NCBI GenBank assembly: GCA_945787595.1
Contig: CALZJV010000001.1
Location: forward strand, 1-42,367
Reading direction: 5' to 3'
Length of the DNA stretch: 42,367 nt
DNA from: an uncultured Desulfobacterales bacterium
GTDB lineage: Bacteria > Desulfobacterota > Desulfobacteria > Desulfobacterales > JAFDCJ01
Shown: positions 41,416 through 42,367 of the stretch, piece by piece
Layout of the letters: each line of letters begins with the position of its first letter
Position numbering within the stretch: the first letter of the stretch is position 1
Made by a program: the position numbers and the translations under genes
The notes under the pieces: model-generated
Database searches by the model: none
Told to the model about the DNA's origin: nothing
What the model saw: only the letters and a program-made list of their open reading frames with translations

Positions 41416-41562
41416 ACGCGGATTTAGCAGTTTAATGACCGGACAAAAATAAATCGGACTTCACCTCCGGCGAGGGTTTCAAGTTTTAACAAGATACCCA
41501 ATGGGTGTGGATTCTGTAGTTTACTACCTTTAGGCAGGACTGATAAATGGAGGGGTTATCTG

Positions 41563-42366
41563 ATGAAAATCATACGCTTTTTAGATGAACATGATCGCCA
41601 ATGCTACGGTCACGACTATAGCGACGGCCACGCCATTCTTTTGGAAGGCGAATTATTGGGAGAGTTCACGGACACCGAACGCCGGGTCAGTGTAAAAAAA
41701 ATCCTGGCACCGCTGGAACCGGCCGCCATCTTCGGCATCGCCCTTAATTACAGGCAACATGCCGAGGAAGCCGGTTTCGAAAAACCGAAATATCCGGTCC
41801 TTTTTTTTAAAAATCCTGCATCTGTGAACCATCCCGGAGATGCCATCGTCATCCCGGAATGCTGTGAAGACATTCCCCAAGTTGACTGGGAGGCCGAACT
41901 GGCCGTGGTAATCGGCCGGGCGGCCAAGAATGTGCCAGTCTCCGAGGCACTCCAATATGTAAAGGGATATGCGCCAACCAATGATATCTCTGCAAGGCAT
42001 TGGCAAAAACATGCCGGGGCCGGTCAGGTTGCCCGGGGCAAGAGCTTCGATACGTTCTGTCCCTTGGGGCCTGAACTGATCACCGCCGACGAAATTCCCG
42101 ACCCGCAATCACTCAAATTACAGTGTCGTCTCAATGGAGAAATCATGCAAGATTCCAACACTTCACAAATGATTTTTAGCGTAGCGGAAATTATTGCATA
42201 TCTCTCCATGGACACGACTCTGTTACCGGGATCCGTGATTCTGTCCGGCACTCCCGGCGGGGTCGGTTTCGCCCGCACGCCACCCGTATTTCTCAAATCC
42301 GGGGATATTATTGAGGTCGCAATCGAAGGTATGCAGACGCTCAGCAATCCGGTTGTTTCCGTGTGA
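41563..42366 (+). CDS. fumarylacetoacetate-hydrolase-family protein
   Basis: This 267-residue protein has the FAH fold. FGIALNYRQHAEEAG, then VDWEAELAVVIGR with two Glu metal ligands, YAPTNDISARHWQ with an Asp, KSFDTFCPLGP and SGTPGGVGFAR are visible. Family members hydrolyse C-C bonds of acylpyruvates, decarboxylate oxaloacetate or act as 2-keto-3-deoxy-acid enzymes. It ends with a stop one base before the window end, so it is complete. It probably acts on the keto acid made by the upstream dehydrogenase. Confidence 0.85.
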   Translation: MKIIRFLDEHDRQCYGHDYSDGHAILLEGELLGEFTDTERRVSVKKILAPLEPAAIFGIALNYRQHAEEAGFEKPKYPVLFFKNPASVNHPGDAIVIPECCEDIPQVDWEAELAVVIGRAAKNVPVSEALQYVKGYAPTNDISARHWQKHAGAGQVARGKSFDTFCPLGPELITADEIPDPQSLKLQCRLNGEIMQDSNTSQMIFSVAEIIAYLSMDTTLLPGSVILSGTPGGVGFARTPPVFLKSGDIIEVAIEGMQTLSNPVVSV

Positions 42367-42367
42367 A

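Overview
The window looks like a mid-GC anaerobic member of the Desulfobacterota (a sulfate-reducer-like deltaproteobacterium, perhaps a metagenome-derived genome). The basis is indirect: heterodisulfide-reductase-like Fe-S proteins, a multihaem cytochrome c, two GlcD-type FAD dehydrogenases, two complete tripartite tricarboxylate transporters (TTT), TauE/SafE exporters and the tail of a reductive-dehalogenase-like protein. No rRNA, tRNA, CRISPR array or intact transposase was seen.

Layout. (1) 1-1011: tail of a broken MFS transporter. (2) 9840 down to 1073, minus strand: one long operon with a DRE-TIM metallolyase (LeuA/homocitrate-synthase type), a GlcD-like FAD dehydrogenase, a GcvH-like lipoyl carrier, a frameshifted multihaem cytochrome c, a GlcF/HdrD-like Fe-S protein, a 96-residue Fe-S mini-protein, a lipoate-protein ligase, a ModF-like double ATPase and a PPC/DUF296 protein. 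(3) 10240-10866: an XRE-cupin regulator between this operon and a plus-strand catabolic block. (4) 11428-15672: M24 peptidase-family hydrolase, three SDR dehydrogenases and a cupin. (5) 15837-26346: two TTT sets (CBA and BAC order) around a Gfo/Idh/MocA dehydrogenase, a TSUP exporter, a dehalogenase remnant, a two-domain rhodanese and a cupin. (6) 26450-31018: two beta-hydroxyacid dehydrogenases, an LDH2-family dehydrogenase, an Asp/Glu racemase-family protein and two truncated genes. (7) 32264-36530: a degenerate branched-chain-amino-acid-type ABC transporter and a third beta-hydroxyacid dehydrogenase. (8) 39543 down to 36552: creatininase family, SorC regulator, ferredoxin and metallo-beta-lactamase. 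(9) 39848-42366: a second GlcD-like dehydrogenase and a fumarylacetoacetate-hydrolase-family protein.

How it may work together (inference): regions 3-9 form a transporter-plus-dehydrogenase island for small hydroxy-, keto- or sulfonated organic acids. Region 2 looks like an electron-handling module in which a 2-hydroxyacid-type FAD dehydrogenase, a lipoylated carrier with its own ligase, and Hdr-like Fe-S proteins are co-transcribed. No glycine-cleavage P or T protein is present. That module is the best candidate here for an undescribed system; it recalls the sulfur-oxidising sHdr/LbpA systems but has a different gene set.

Regulation visible in the DNA: a 40-base promoter module is shared upstream of the M24 operon and the ABC-transporter operon (33 of 40 bases identical). 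A recurring ACCGGTTAA-type motif lies at several promoters, and the XRE-cupin gene sits between two of them. Two copies of a TTGTCTGACAA palindrome resemble FCD-type GntR operators. Several genes are damaged (MFS, cytochrome c, dehalogenase tail, IlvD-like dehydratase, LivH, the ABC binding-protein signal peptide), pointing either to an island in decay or to assembly errors.
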